Positions 45,052 to 54,657 of a stretch of 64,000 bases of DNA are shown here, piece by piece. Within the stretch, counting starts at the first letter, position 1. Every line of letters starts with the position of its first letter. The position numbers were made by a program, and so were the translations under genes. Source of the DNA: Helicobacter pylori NQ4053 (lineage in GTDB: Bacteria > Campylobacterota > Campylobacteria > Campylobacterales > Helicobacteraceae); assembly GCF_000274605.1 (NCBI RefSeq), contig NZ_AKNV01000003.1, forward strand, positions 124,001 through 188,000, read 5' to 3'. The notes under the pieces were generated by a model. The model worked only from the letters and a program-made list of their open reading frames with translations. It searched no databases and was not told the origin of the DNA.

Positions 45052-46785
45052 ATGCGAAGTCATTTCTGCACAGAAATTAGTGAAAAAGATGTGGGTAAAA
45101 TCATCAAAGTGGCCGGGTGGTGTAACACTTATAGAGACCATGGAGGCGTGGTTTTTATTGATTTAAGGGATAAAAGCGGTTTGGTGCAACTAGTCTGTGA
45201 TCCTAGCTCTAAGGCTTATGAAAAGGCTTTAGAAGTCAGGAGTGAATTTGTGCTAGTGGCTAAAGGAAGAGTGCGTTTGAGAGGCGCTGGGTTAGAAAAC
45301 CCTAAACTAAAAACGGGTAAAATTGAAATTGTTTTAGAAGAGTTAGTCATTGAAAATAAAAGCGCTACCCCACCGATTGAAATCGGCAATAAAAATGTGA
45401 ATGAAGATTTGCGCTTGAAATACCGCTATTTGGATTTACGCTCTTTGAACGCTTATGAAATCTTTAAATTGCGCAGCGAAGTGGCTCTTATTACTCGTAA
45501 CGCTTTAGCTCAAAAGGGCTTTTTAGAGATTGAAACCCCCATTTTGTCTAAAACCACGCCTGAGGGGGCTAGGGATTATTTAGTGCCAAGCAGGGTGCAT
45601 GAGGGCGAATTTTTCGCGCTTCCCCAAAGCCCGCAATTGTTCAAACAGCTTTTAATGGTGGGGGGAATGGACAGGTATTTTCAAATCGCTCGTTGCTTTA
45701 GAGATGAAGATTTGAGGGCGGACAGGCAGCCAGAATTCACGCAGATTGATGCGGAAATGAGTTTTTGCGATGAAGATGATGTGATGGGCGTGGTGGAAGA
45801 TTTGTTGCAAGAGATTTTTAAAGCGATTGGGCATACTATTTCTAAACCTTTTAAACGCATGCCTTATAAGGAAGCGATGGAAAATTACGGGAGCGATAAG
45901 CCGGATTTACGCTTTGAATTGCCTTTAATAGAAGTGGGGGATTGTTTTATGGACAGCTCAAACGCTATTTTTTCTAATATCGCAAAAGATCCTAAAAACA
46001 AACGCATTAAAGCTTTGAACGTTAAGGGGGCTGATGCGCTTTTTAGCCGCAGCGTTTTAAAAGAATTAGAAGAATTTGTACGCCAATTTGGGGCTAAAGG
46101 CTTGGCGTATTTGCAGATTAAAGAAGATGGGATTAAAGGGCCTTTAGTTAAATTTTTGAGCGAAAAGGGGCTTAAAAATATTTTAGAAAAGACTGATGCA
46201 CAAGTTGGGGATATTGTCTTTTTTGGAGCCGGGGATAAAAAAATCGTGTTAGATTACATGGGGCGTTTGCGCTTGAAGGTGGCTGAAACGCTTGATTTGA
46301 TTGATAAAGACGCTTTGAATTTTTTATGGGTGGTCAATTTCCCCATGTTTGAAAAAACCGAAAACGGCTATCATGCCGCGCACCACCCCTTTACGATGCC
46401 TAAAAATATAGAATGCGAAGACATAGAAGAAATTGAAGCGCATGCGTATGATGTGGTGCTTAATGGCGTGGAGCTTGGTGGGGGAAGCATAAGGATTCAT
46501 AAAGAAGAAATGCAAAAAAAAGTCTTTGAAAAAATCAATATCCATGAAGAAGAAGCGCAAAAGAAATTTGGCTTTTTATTAGAAGCGCTAAAGTTTGGTG
46601 CTCCTCCTCATGGGGGCTTTGCGATAGGCTTTGATCGCTTGATCATGCTAATGACAAAATCTAGTAGCATTAGAGATGTGATCGCTTTCCCTAAAACGCA
46701 AAAAGCTTCATGCTTATTGACGAACGCGCCTAGCCCCATTAATGAAGAGCAACTAAGAGAATTACACATTCGCTTGAGAAAATAA
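45052..46785 (+). CDS. aspS: aspartyl-tRNA synthetase (non-discriminating)
   Basis: A class II tRNA synthetase of 577 residues with an N-terminal OB-fold anticodon domain ([20 protein letters not shown]), motif 2 [20 protein letters not shown] and motif 3 [14 protein letters not shown]. pylori lacks an asparaginyl-tRNA synthetase, and its AspRS is known to charge both tRNA-Asp and tRNA-Asn, the latter corrected by GatCAB. The bacterial insertion domain lies between motifs 2 and 3, giving the length. It shares a unit with adk (16-base gap). AAAGGGA is the ribosome site. Confidence 0.97.
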   Translation: MRSHFCTEISEKDVGKIIKVAGWCNTYRDHGGVVFIDLRDKSGLVQLVCDPSSKAYEKALEVRSEFVLVAKGRVRLRGAGLENPKLKTGKIEIVLEELVIENKSATPPIEIGNKNVNEDLRLKYRYLDLRSLNAYEIFKLRSEVALITRNALAQKGFLEIETPILSKTTPEGARDYLVPSRVHEGEFFALPQSPQLFKQLLMVGGMDRYFQIARCFRDEDLRADRQPEFTQIDAEMSFCDEDDVMGVVEDLLQEIFKAIGHTISKPFKRMPYKEAMENYGSDKPDLRFELPLIEVGDCFMDSSNAIFSNIAKDPKNKRIKALNVKGADALFSRSVLKELEEFVRQFGAKGLAYLQIKEDGIKGPLVKFLSEKGLKNILEKTDAQVGDIVFFGAGDKKIVLDYMGRLRLKVAETLDLIDKDALNFLWVVNFPMFEKTENGYHAAHHPFTMPKNIECEDIEEIEAHAYDVVLNGVELGGGSIRIHKEEMQKKVFEKINIHEEEAQKKFGFLLEALKFGAPPHGGFAIGFDRLIMLMTKSSSIRDVIAFPKTQKASCLLTNAPSPINEEQLRELHIRLRK

Positions 46786-46801
46786 TTTAAAAGGATACGA
46801 T

Positions 46802-47377
46802 ATGAAACAACTATTTTTGATCATTGGAGCCCCAGGGAGTGGTAAAACCACTGACGCAGAGCTTATCGCTAAGAATAACAGCGAAACAATCGCTCATTTT
46901 TCTACCGGGGATTTACTAAGGGCTGAGAGCGCTAAAAAGACCGAGCGAGGCTTATTGATTGAGAAATTCACTTCTCAAGGCGAATTAGTGCCTTTAGAAA
47001 TTGTGGTAGAAACGATCCTTGCAGCGATTAAAAGCTCTAGTAAAAGGATCATTTTAATTGATGGCTATCCTAGGAGCGTGGAGCAAATGCAAGCTTTGGA
47101 TAAGGAATTGAACGCTCAAAACGAAGTGATCTTAAAAAGCGTGATTGAAGTAGAAGTGAACACAAACACCGCTAAAGAAAGGGTTTTAGGGCGCTCTAGG
47201 GGGGCTGATGACAATGAGGTGGTGTTTCATAACCGCATGCGGGTGTTTTTGGATCCGTTGGGTGAGATCCAAAATTTTTACAAGAATAAGAAGGTGTATA
47301 AAGCGATCGATGGGGAGAGAAGCATTGAAGAAATCGTGAATGAAATGCAAAAATATATTTTGTCTTTTGCGAATTAA
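46802..47377 (+). CDS. adk: adenylate kinase
   Basis: Adk interconverts ATP, AMP and ADP. It starts with the P-loop GAPGSGKTT (residues 9-17), has the AMP-binding STGDLLRAE and [10 protein letters not shown] motifs and the lid Arg residues in GRSRGADDN. The 191 residues and short lid match the short-type adenylate kinases found in this group, which lack a zinc-binding lid. Ribosome site AAAGGATA precedes it. It is followed 24 bases later by the LPS glycosyltransferase gene. Confidence 0.96.
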   Translation: MKQLFLIIGAPGSGKTTDAELIAKNNSETIAHFSTGDLLRAESAKKTERGLLIEKFTSQGELVPLEIVVETILAAIKSSSKRIILIDGYPRSVEQMQALDKELNAQNEVILKSVIEVEVNTNTAKERVLGRSRGADDNEVVFHNRMRVFLDPLGEIQNFYKNKKVYKAIDGERSIEEIVNEMQKYILSFAN

Positions 47378-47401
47378 AATGCGTTCCAAAGAGAATGATC
47401 T

Positions 47402-48679
47402 GTGATTGGTGTCTATATCATTTCTTTAAAAGAAAGTCAAAGGCGTTTGGATACTGAAAAACTCGTTTCAGAATCCAATGAAAAATTTAAAGGCCGTTGT
47501 GTTTTTCAAATCTTTGACGCTATTAGCCCTAAACATGAAGATTTTGAAAAATTCGTTCAAGAGCTTTATGATGCGCAAAGCATGTTAAAATCCGATTGGT
47601 TCCATTCTGATTATTGTTATCAAGAATTATTGCCCCAAGAATTTGGGTGCTATTTAAGCCATTATCTTTTATGGAAAGAATGCGTCAAAACAAACCAACC
47701 GGTCGTTATTTTAGAAGATGATGTAGCATTAGAGTCTAATTTCATGCAAGCCTTAGAAGATTGCTTGAAAAGCCCTTTTGATTTTGTGAGACTCTATGGG
47801 CATTATTGGGGAGGCCATAAAACCAACTTGCACGCTCTCCCTATCTATACAGAAACTGAAGAGGCTGAAGCGTCTATTGAAAATGATGAAGTTACCCCCC
47901 CCCCCAATCCCGCACAAGATACGCAACAAGACTCTATTATTGAAACGCAACAAGACCCTAAAGAACTACCTAATCCTTGCAAAATAGCACCCCAAAAAAT
48001 CTCTTTTAATCCAGTGGTTTTTAGAAAAATTAAAAGAAAGCTCAACCGCTTTATTGGAAGCATTTTAGCTCGGACAGAAGTGTATAAGAAACTCACAGGA
48101 AAATACGATGAACTCACAGGAAAATACGATGAACTCACAGGAAAATACGATGAACTCACCAAAAAATACGATGATCTCAATAAGAATATTGCGGAAAAAT
48201 ACGACGAACTCATGGGAAAATACGAATCCTTATTGGCAAAAGAGGTAAACATCAAAGAGACTTTTTGGGAATCTCGTGCTGATAGTGAAAAAGAAGCACT
48301 ATTTTTAGAGCATTTTTACCTCACCAGCGTGTATGTGGCCACTACGGCAGGCTACTATATCACGCCTAAGGGCGCTAAAACCTTTATAGAAGCCACGGAG
48401 CGTTTTAAAATCATAGAGCCGGTGGATATGTTTATGAACAATCCCACTTACCATGATGTTGCTAATCTAACTTATTTGCCTTGCCCTATTTCTTTAAACA
48501 AGCATGCTTTCAATAGCACCATTCAAAATGCAAAAAAGCCTGACATTTCATTAAAACCCCCTAGAAAATCCTATTTTGATAATCTTTTTTACCATAAATT
48601 TAACGCTCAAAAGTGCTTAAAAGCCTTTCACAAATACAGCAAACAATACGCTCCTTTAAAAACCCCTAAAGAGGTTTAA
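47402..48679 (+). CDS. LPS glycosyltransferase, family 25, phase variable
   Basis: A family 25 glycosyltransferase for lipopolysaccharide; the gene at this place (HP0619/jhp0563) has been described as a beta-1,3-galactosyltransferase for type 1 Lewis antigens. The start is GTG 47402 (MIGVYIISLKESQRRL). The N-terminal domain has the acidic PVVILEDDVALESN motif (about 99-112). A variable linker of about 140 residues then contains the product of an 11-base C tract (47895-47905) and a block of seven-residue repeats (TGKYDEL). The conserved C-terminal half resumes near residue 297 (LFLEHFYLTSVYVATTAGYY) with EPVDMFM. The C tract is in frame here, so the gene is ON. Confidence 0.85.
   Translation: MIGVYIISLKESQRRLDTEKLVSESNEKFKGRCVFQIFDAISPKHEDFEKFVQELYDAQSMLKSDWFHSDYCYQELLPQEFGCYLSHYLLWKECVKTNQPVVILEDDVALESNFMQALEDCLKSPFDFVRLYGHYWGGHKTNLHALPIYTETEEAEASIENDEVTPPPNPAQDTQQDSIIETQQDPKELPNPCKIAPQKISFNPVVFRKIKRKLNRFIGSILARTEVYKKLTGKYDELTGKYDELTGKYDELTKKYDDLNKNIAEKYDELMGKYESLLAKEVNIKETFWESRADSEKEALFLEHFYLTSVYVATTAGYYITPKGAKTFIEATERFKIIEPVDMFMNNPTYHDVANLTYLPCPISLNKHAFNSTIQNAKKPDISLKPPRKSYFDNLFYHKFNAQKCLKAFHKYSKQYAPLKTPKEV
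47895..47905 (+). repeat. poly-C tract, 11 bases, phase-variation site
   Basis: Eleven consecutive C bases inside the glycosyltransferase gene encode the end of a Thr and three Pro residues. Such tracts slip during replication, so a change of one or two bases would shift the frame and truncate the protein in the linker. With 11 the full-length frame is kept. Confidence 0.9.
48091..48174 (+). repeat. 21-base tandem repeat encoding TGKYDEL heptads
   Basis: Three exact 21-base units (48091-48111, 48112-48132, 48133-48153) are followed by a diverged unit to 48174 and further weaker copies (KYDEL, KYESL) to about 48235. Each unit encodes a seven-residue heptad (L..TGKYDE), which would extend a coiled coil. 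Multiples of 21 bases keep frame, so copy number can vary without turning the gene off. Confidence 0.88.
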
Positions 48680-48697
48680 AAAGAGCGGGCTTTATGT

Positions 48698-48703
48698 TAG
48701 AAT
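48698..48703 (+). promoter_or_regulatory. extended -10 promoter of ppa
   Basis: TGTTAGAAT is an extended -10 element (TG, one base, TAGAAT) in the 51-base gap, about 28 bases before ppa, with AAAGGAG as ribosome site. It gives ppa a transcript separate from the phase-variable gene. Confidence 0.5.
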
Positions 48704-48730
48704 AATTCTTTTTATTCAAAGGAGATTGCA

Positions 48731-49252
48731 ATGAATTTAGACCAATTAGAAGTGAGCCATGACGCTGATTCTTTGTGCGTGGTGATTGAAATATCCAAGC
48801 ATTCTAATATCAAATATGAATTGGATAAAGAAAGCGGGGCTTTAATGGTGGATAGGGTGCTTTATGGGGCGCAAAATTACCCCGCAAATTACGGCTTTGT
48901 GCCTAACACTTTAGGATCTGATGGCGACCCTGTAGATGCACTGGTTTTAAGCGATGTGGCTTTTCAAGCCGGAAGCGTGGTGAAAGCGCGCTTGGTTGGG
49001 GTTTTGAACATGGAAGATGAAAGCGGGATGGATGAAAAACTAATCGCTCTACCCATAGATAAGATCGATCCCACGCATTCCTATGTCAAAGATATTGATG
49101 ATTTGTCCAAACACACTTTGGATAAAATCAAGCATTTTTTTGAAACTTACAAGGATTTAGAGCCTAATAAATGGGTGAAAGTCAAGGGGTTTGAAAACAA
49201 AGAGAGCGCGATTAAGGTTTTAGAGAAAGCCATAAAAGCCTATCAAGGCTAA
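48731..49252 (+). CDS. ppa: inorganic pyrophosphatase (family I)
   Basis: Hydrolyses pyrophosphate to drive biosynthetic reactions. The 173-residue length and the signature DGDPVDALV (Asp residues for metal binding) are those of bacterial family I enzymes; the preceding YPANYGFVPNTLG block is also conserved. It is located in the cytoplasm. An inverted repeat follows the stop. Confidence 0.97.
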   Translation: MNLDQLEVSHDADSLCVVIEISKHSNIKYELDKESGALMVDRVLYGAQNYPANYGFVPNTLGSDGDPVDALVLSDVAFQAGSVVKARLVGVLNMEDESGMDEKLIALPIDKIDPTHSYVKDIDDLSKHTLDKIKHFFETYKDLEPNKWVKVKGFENKESAIKVLEKAIKAYQG

Positions 49253-49259
49253 AGATTTA

Positions 49260-49308
49260 AGGGTTTTGGCTCAATTAAGCGATAAAAGCCCTTTTTCAAC
49301 GCTCTTTT
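49260..49308 (+). terminator. possible terminator after ppa
   Basis: AAGGGTTTT near 49259-49267 can pair, with a bulge, with AAAAGCCCTT near 49285-49294, followed by a TTTT run. The loop is long, so this is a moderate candidate. The rest of the 158-base gap to mutS2 (49253-49410) shows nothing else. Confidence 0.4.
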
Positions 49309-49410
49309 AAAAAGGCTTTGTTCTCCATTAGGTGTTGGCACAAAATGGCTTTATAATTTAAAGCGGATTTTTATTTTTTATATTAATCCCCCATAAAAAA
49401 GTGCCAAAAA

Positions 49411-51663
49411 CTACAATTTAACGATCTTAACCCCACTGCCGCCTAAATTAATGGGAGCGTCGCTAAAACTCACCACTTTAGGGTGGTTTTTTAGAAATTC
49501 TTTCACAAACTTTTCTAAAATCCCGCTCCCCTTGCCATGGCAAATCAGCACTTCTTCAAAGCCCCCTAAAAGCGCGTCGTTTAAAAAAGCATCTAGTAAA
49601 TCCAGGGCCTCTTCGCTGCGTTGCCCCCTTAAATCAAGGCGCAAGCTCGCTTCTTTGGGTTTGGGGATGGTTGTTTTAGTGGGTTTGAATTTGTTTTTAG
49701 AGGGTTTTTGGATTTGTTTCAACCAACTCCCATGCGCTTTTAAGCGCATGCCAAGCTCGGTTTCTACCAAATAATAGCCCTTGTCTAAAATTTGTATAAC
49801 CATCACGCTTTCATTTTTATAACGCGCTTTTTCGTTAGTTTGAAAGCTTGTTATTGTTTGTGGGATCTCTTGGTCTGTTTTATGCCTGTTTAAAATCTCG
49901 CTCGCTTTATGGATTTCTTTATGCATGGAGCTGGTATCTTTTGAAGCGACTTCGCTTTTTAAGATATTTAGGGCTTGTTGGTAGGATTTTTCCAATTCCA
50001 ATTTTTTATGGTGAAAGATTTCTTTTTGTTTTTCCATTTCCAAAAGCCATGCGTTTTTTAAATCTTCTTGCTCTTTTAAAGCGTTCTCTAAACGTTCATT
50101 TTTTTGCTTCAATTCCCTTTCTAACGCACTGGAATTTTCAATCAAAACATTCAATTTTTCCTTATCTTCGCCATAGAAGGCTTTCGCTTTTTCAATCAAA
50201 AAATGCGGCACGCCATAGCGCAAAGCGGTTTCAAACGCATAGCTTTTGCCAATAACCCCTTTTAAAAAAGTGTAAGTGGGCCGTTCTTTTTCCTCATCAT
50301 AAAGAGCGGCCAGTAATTCCACTTCTTGGTTTTCTGCCATTAACACGCTCAAGCGTTTGTGGTGCGTGGTGATAATGATTTGGTTGTTTTGTTTGAGTAA
50401 TTTTTCTAACAGGGTTTTATACAAACTGCTCGCTTCATCAGCGTCAGTCCCTAGCTCAATTTCATCAACGCCTAAAAGCATGTTTTCTTTGGATAAAAGA
50501 GCGCTAAATTGCTTCATTCTGCCGGCAAAAGTAGAGATATTGTTCGCGCTGTTTTGAGGGTCATTAATAATGGCGTGGATTTCTTTAAAATAGGGGATAA
50601 TGGAATGATGAGCGTTGATTTTCATAGGAATAAGATGCTTGCTCAAAAACGCCGCGCTTAAAAGCGATTTTAAGAGCATGGTTTTCCCGCCCGCATTCAC
50701 GCCGGTAACAGCGAGCATGGATTTTTCAAATTTCAAATTTAAGGGCTTTGGCTCTTTTAAAATGGGGTGCGAAAAGTTTTCTAAAATTATTTTTTTTTGC
50801 GTAAAGCTTGGCATGACAAATTCTAAATTGTAGGCTTTAGCGAAATTAAGCCGGGCTTGCAAGCTGTCTAAAAAATCAAATTCTTTAAAAAGGAATTTTA
50901 AAAATAAAAGATGTTTTTGCAAGCTACGGCTTAGAGTTTGGCACATTTCAACAATGCAACAATCTATTTCATTACCAATTTGGGCGATTTTTTGGGCGAT
51001 TTTTTGCACGCTTTCAGGCAAAAGATAGAAATAGCCATTAGCGCTCCTTTCTAGCACAACGCCTTTGATCGCACTAGAAAACCCACTCTTTAATAAAAGG
51101 CATTCATAACCATGTTTAAGGTGGCTTTGCGTATCCACTAAATAAGGGGCAAGCTCTTTAGAGTGGGCGTAATGATGAATGATTTTTATACTCTCTTTTT
51201 TAAGGCGGTTCAAGCTTTCATTCAAAGCGTCTAGGGTAGCGTTCGCCCCTTGTTTGATTTGCCCTTCATCATCTAATAAAGCGATTAGATCGTTAAAAAA
51301 AGGGGGTAAAATAATAGCGTTAAGGCGTTCATGAAATTTTAAATGCGTGAAAGTTTTAAAAGCGTTTTGTAAAATGACAATGTAGCGCAATCGTTTGACA
51401 ATCTCAAAAATTTCATCTAAATGGAGCGTCCCTAATTTGGTGAGTTTGATGACAATGAGATCGCTTTCTTTCACGCTTTTAGGAGTAGGCAAACCGATCG
51501 CATCCACTTCGTTTAAATAAGTGAAAGTTTGCTTGAGATCGTTTTCTAAAGCAATAGTATCTCTTTCTTTGGCAAAAAAGGTTTTAAAAAGAGCGATAAA
51601 CTCTTTTAAATCCAGGCTTTCTTCTAGGGGTTTGGGTGGGGTATTATTATTATTATTATTCAT
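49411..51663 (-). CDS. mutS2: MutS2 DNA-repair ATPase/nuclease
   Basis: MutS2 is a MutS relative that limits homologous recombination and, in H. pylori, helps repair oxidative DNA damage; it is not a mismatch-repair MutS. The 750 residues lack the mismatch-recognition domain and start in the core, with Walker A TGVNAGGKTMLLKSLL (about 320-335), the EIELGTDADE Walker B region, a long coiled coil (about 500-600), and a C-terminal Smr nuclease domain (about 675-750: LRLDLRGQRSEEAL, ICHGKGSGILEK). It opens with six Asn codons made of AAT repeats. It ends the minus-strand run that begins with the aminotransferase gene. Confidence 0.96.
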   Translation of the reverse strand: MNNNNNNTPPKPLEESLDLKEFIALFKTFFAKERDTIALENDLKQTFTYLNEVDAIGLPTPKSVKESDLIVIKLTKLGTLHLDEIFEIVKRLRYIVILQNAFKTFTHLKFHERLNAIILPPFFNDLIALLDDEGQIKQGANATLDALNESLNRLKKESIKIIHHYAHSKELAPYLVDTQSHLKHGYECLLLKSGFSSAIKGVVLERSANGYFYLLPESVQKIAQKIAQIGNEIDCCIVEMCQTLSRSLQKHLLFLKFLFKEFDFLDSLQARLNFAKAYNLEFVMPSFTQKKIILENFSHPILKEPKPLNLKFEKSMLAVTGVNAGGKTMLLKSLLSAAFLSKHLIPMKINAHHSIIPYFKEIHAIINDPQNSANNISTFAGRMKQFSALLSKENMLLGVDEIELGTDADEASSLYKTLLEKLLKQNNQIIITTHHKRLSVLMAENQEVELLAALYDEEKERPTYTFLKGVIGKSYAFETALRYGVPHFLIEKAKAFYGEDKEKLNVLIENSSALERELKQKNERLENALKEQEDLKNAWLLEMEKQKEIFHHKKLELEKSYQQALNILKSEVASKDTSSMHKEIHKASEILNRHKTDQEIPQTITSFQTNEKARYKNESVMVIQILDKGYYLVETELGMRLKAHGSWLKQIQKPSKNKFKPTKTTIPKPKEASLRLDLRGQRSEEALDLLDAFLNDALLGGFEEVLICHGKGSGILEKFVKEFLKNHPKVVSFSDAPINLGGSGVKIVKL
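51643..51660 (-). repeat. trinucleotide repeat (AAT)6 at mutS2 start
   Basis: Six AAT codons in a row follow the ATG of mutS2 and encode six Asn. Length changes would add or remove Asn residues without a frameshift. It is likely to affect translation initiation at most. Confidence 0.85.
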
Positions 51664-51670
51664 TGGGGGT

Positions 51671-52036
51671 TCATTGGGGTTGGATTAAGGGATCTTTTTG
51701 AAGCGTCTGACAAGAATCCAAATCCACAAGAACGTCTTTCATAGGGGTTTGTTTTTTGCCTAAAAAGCTCAAAGTCCCGCTCACTAAATTAAAGGTTTGG
51801 TTATTGACTTTAATGCCTTTACACAACAGGGTTTCCCCCCTTAAAAACGCTCTTTGTAAAGCGATTTCTTGTTGGTTTTGCTGGTTTTGTTGATAAGTAT
51901 AAACGCTGATGCTCGCTCCTATAATCCCTACGATTAAAAAAGCTAAAATCTTTTGTTTGGGGCTTGCTAAACCAAAATCCCTTAAAACTAAAAACAATAA
52001 AATCAACGTTAAAAATAAAACAACCGCTGCACCCAT
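51671..52036 (-). CDS. small membrane protein between murC and mutS2
   Basis: A 121-residue protein of unknown function with two hydrophobic segments, AAVVLFLTLILLFLVLRDFG (about 3-22) and ILAFLIVGIIGASISVYTY (about 30-48), then a soluble tail of about 70 residues rich in Gln at its start (QQNQQNQQE). The tail has two cysteines (in LLCKG and DSCQT) that could form a disulfide if it faces the periplasm. It overlaps the murC stop by one base and lies 7 bases before mutS2. I do not recognise the family. Confidence 0.75.
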   Translation of the reverse strand: MGAAVVLFLTLILLFLVLRDFGLASPKQKILAFLIVGIIGASISVYTYQQNQQNQQEIALQRAFLRGETLLCKGIKVNNQTFNLVSGTLSFLGKKQTPMKDVLVDLDSCQTLQKDPLIQPQ

Positions 52037-53385
52037 TACATTTCGCCTCTCAATTGATAGGTAATATCCCCCGCTCCAAAGCCTATCACAAAGCCTTTTT
52101 CAATCGTTTCTACCACATTATCATTGACTAAGAGCTCTAAAAAATCCCCTTTTTTACGCACCCTGTCTATAAAGGTGGGGTTATAATGCTTAAAATGGGC
52201 TTTCAAATCAATGTCTCTTTTGACTTCACTCGCGCTATAAATGGGTAAAATGATCAATCTGTCGCAATGCTCTAAAAAACATTTTTTAAACTCTTCTAAA
52301 TTGTCCATTAAGCGGGAGTATTTGTGCGCTTGCCAGATCACTACAATCTTTTCTTGCGTGTCCAATAAATCAGCATAAATCCTAGCGCTTTTTAAAGTGG
52401 CGCTGATTTCAGTGGGGTGGTGGGCGTAATCATCAATGAGGATGAGCGCGTTTTTTTGCAAAATATCAAAGCGTTTTTTAATGCCTTTGAAATTCAATAA
52501 ATTATTTCTAATTTCTTCTAAATCCAATTCATCTAAAGCGCTTAAAATCGCTAAACTCGCATTCGTAGCGTTGTGTTCGCCTAACCCCCACACCAAAAAA
52601 GCCCCCAAATCTTTCAATTCAAATGAAGTGTAAGGCTCGCCGTCTTTTAAAATGTATTGGATATTATAAATGTCTTTTTTTTCTAAAACAATGGCGTCTT
52701 TAGAATAGTTTTGTAAAAAAGGATCTTCTTTATAGATCACTCTTTTTTGAGCATGGTCTAAAAAATATTTATAAGCGGAGAAAAAGCGCTCTAAATCGTG
52801 ATTGTAATGCTCCAAATGTTCTGGCTCGGTGTTAGGCACAATCGCGCAAAAAGGGTTAGAAAATAAAAAACTTGAATCGCTTTCATCGGCTTCAAAAACT
52901 AAGCTCATATCCGCGCTCTCTCGCACATTGGAATCAAACTCTTTAGAATGCGCCCCAATGATCGCTCCAAAAGCGGGGCAAATCGCGCTCAACATGGCCG
53001 TGATACTGCTCTTTCCATGAGCCCCACACACGCTAAAAACGCGCTTGTCTTTAAGGATAGAATACAAAGCGTCTTTACGAGACAAAATAGGGATTTCTAA
53101 TTCCTTAGCCCTTTGTATTTCGGTGTTGTCTTCTTTGATAATGGCTGAATGGATAATGACATCTTGATTATTGATCGCTTTTGGATCATGCGGGATATTA
53201 ATCTCTACGCCTAAAGCTTTCAAATACTTAACGCTAGGGCTTATGGCAATATCAGATCCGCTGATCTTAGCCCCTTGCGCTTTAAGGTATTTGGCTAAGC
53301 CTGAAATACCAATCCCCCCTATACCGATAAAATGGATCTTGCAATCTTGTAAGTTTTTGAGTAAAACTTTTGGGGTTTCAAGCAT
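52036..53385 (-). CDS. murC: UDP-N-acetylmuramate--L-alanine ligase
   Basis: MurC adds the first amino acid (L-Ala) to UDP-MurNAc in peptidoglycan synthesis. The 449 residues show the N-terminal Rossmann motif [13 protein letters not shown] (about 19-31), the ATP-binding P-loop [10 protein letters not shown] (about 120-129), [10 protein letters not shown] and [10 protein letters not shown], all usual for Mur ligases of type C. It overlaps the aminotransferase gene upstream by 8 bases, and the small membrane protein downstream by 1 base. Confidence 0.97.
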   Translation of the reverse strand: MLETPKVLLKNLQDCKIHFIGIGGIGISGLAKYLKAQGAKISGSDIAISPSVKYLKALGVEINIPHDPKAINNQDVIIHSAIIKEDNTEIQRAKELEIPILSRKDALYSILKDKRVFSVCGAHGKSSITAMLSAICPAFGAIIGAHSKEFDSNVRESADMSLVFEADESDSSFLFSNPFCAIVPNTEPEHLEHYNHDLERFFSAYKYFLDHAQKRVIYKEDPFLQNYSKDAIVLEKKDIYNIQYILKDGEPYTSFELKDLGAFLVWGLGEHNATNASLAILSALDELDLEEIRNNLLNFKGIKKRFDILQKNALILIDDYAHHPTEISATLKSARIYADLLDTQEKIVVIWQAHKYSRLMDNLEEFKKCFLEHCDRLIILPIYSASEVKRDIDLKAHFKHYNPTFIDRVRKKGDFLELLVNDNVVETIEKGFVIGFGAGDITYQLRGEM

Positions 53386-54505
53386 GGTTTTCTCGATAAG
53401 TTTCTATGATTTCTAAAGGCTTTTCTAAAAGGGGGGTGTCATAGACAAGGGCTAAACGCACGTAGTCAGCGCCGATACGATTACGCCCTAAATACAAAGC
53501 CGGTAAAGTAATAATGCCTTCGTTTTGATAAAGCGTTTTGGCAAAATTTTCGCCATTTTTAACGGGCAGATACGCATAAAAACTATAAGGATAAATGAGC
53601 GTGTCTTTAAAGGTTTTTCGCGCCAGTTTCAAATTATTCGCATAAATATTGCGGAAAAATTCTGCATGCACATCATCTAGCCAAGCGATTTCACTAGCCT
53701 TTTGGATCGCATTAGCGCTCGTATAGCCTAAATAGGTGCGAAACGCTTTGTATTTTTCTAAAAGGCTGCTATCCCCAGCGATAAAACCACTCCTTAGACC
53801 TGGAGCGCTAGATCGTTTGGAGAGCGAATGGATAACCAAAACATTTTTAAACGCTTCATTATCAGCCAGCATGCAAGCTTCTAAAAGCGAAGGAGGAGGC
53901 GTGTTTTCATAAATTTCACTATAGCATTCATCATTGATTAAAATAAAATTATATTTCAAAGCGAGTTTGACCCAACCAATCAGCTCTTCTACAGAAAGGG
54001 TTCTTCCGGTGGGGTTGTTAGGGGAATTTAAAATCACTAAATCCACTTCTTGCAACTCCTTTTCATTCAAGCTTGGAGTGAAATGATTTTCTTTAGTTAA
54101 AGGCATTAAAAGGCTTTTAGCTTTGATAAATTTGGCCGCCCCTTCATAGATTTGATAAAAGGGGTTAGGGTAGGCGATGGTGGGGTTTTGATAATCAAAT
54201 AAAACAAAGCTAGGGAAATTGAACAACACTTCCCTAGATCCTAGCGTAGAAACTAATTCGTTTTCTTTCAATTCTACCTTAAAACGGCGTTTAAAAAAAC
54301 CTCTTTGAGCCTCTCTCAGACTTTCTTCAAATGCGCTTTTAGGGTAGATATTGAGCGAATGGGTGTGGTTTTTGAGGGCGTCTTGAATGAATTTAGGCGT
54401 TTCAAATTGTGGCTCGCCGATGCCTAAATCTAGCCCCTTTTTTTTAGGGGTGATCTCTTTAAACAAGGCTCTTAATCGTTCAAAAGGATAAGGCTCAAAG
54501 GTCAT
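53378..54505 (-). CDS. aspB: PLP-dependent aminotransferase (aspartate or succinyl-DAP type)
   Basis: A class I/II aminotransferase of 375 residues. Marks are the substrate-arm start [13 protein letters not shown] (about 26-38), NSPNNPTGR with the PLP-ring Asn, [11 protein letters not shown], and the Schiff-base motif [15 protein letters not shown] (Lys in SLSK). Old annotation names it AspB. The dapD gene lies about 1.2 kb away on the other strand, and no other dapC is visible here; I infer that this enzyme may be the N-succinyl-diaminopimelate aminotransferase (DapC), but aspartate aminotransferase is equally possible. It starts the minus-strand run with murC and mutS2. Confidence 0.82.
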   Translation of the reverse strand: MTFEPYPFERLRALFKEITPKKKGLDLGIGEPQFETPKFIQDALKNHTHSLNIYPKSAFEESLREAQRGFFKRRFKVELKENELVSTLGSREVLFNFPSFVLFDYQNPTIAYPNPFYQIYEGAAKFIKAKSLLMPLTKENHFTPSLNEKELQEVDLVILNSPNNPTGRTLSVEELIGWVKLALKYNFILINDECYSEIYENTPPPSLLEACMLADNEAFKNVLVIHSLSKRSSAPGLRSGFIAGDSSLLEKYKAFRTYLGYTSANAIQKASEIAWLDDVHAEFFRNIYANNLKLARKTFKDTLIYPYSFYAYLPVKNGENFAKTLYQNEGIITLPALYLGRNRIGADYVRLALVYDTPLLEKPLEIIETYRENHA

Positions 54506-54618
54506 AGGGCTACTTTAATTTAAAATGGAATAGTTGATCTTACCTAAAATTTAAGCGTTTATCATTGAAAGCGTTAAAAAAGAGCGAAAGAGAGCATAAA
54601 AGAGAGCGCATAAAAGAG

Positions 54619-54624
54619 TATAAT
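54619..54624 (+). promoter_or_regulatory. -10 box of ispG
   Basis: TATAAT lies 33 bases before the ispG ATG at 54658. It directly follows two copies of an 11-base direct repeat, GCATAAAAGAG, at 54594-54604 and 54608-54618. Confidence 0.6.
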
Positions 54625-54657
54625 AGTGCATAAGAATTTAACTGATGAAGAGGTTTG

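Noticed and set aside
48091..48235. CRISPR-like array
   Set aside because: The units are contiguous 21-base coding repeats with no spacers and lie inside a gene.
47845..48255. Minus-strand frame with YFPVSSS repeats opposite the glycosyltransferase
   Set aside because: It is only the antisense image of the heptad repeats, which keep all frames open.
49253..49410. tRNA or small RNA between ppa and mutS2
   Set aside because: No cloverleaf, T-loop GGTTCGA-type sequence or promoter is visible; only a weak terminator-like repeat.
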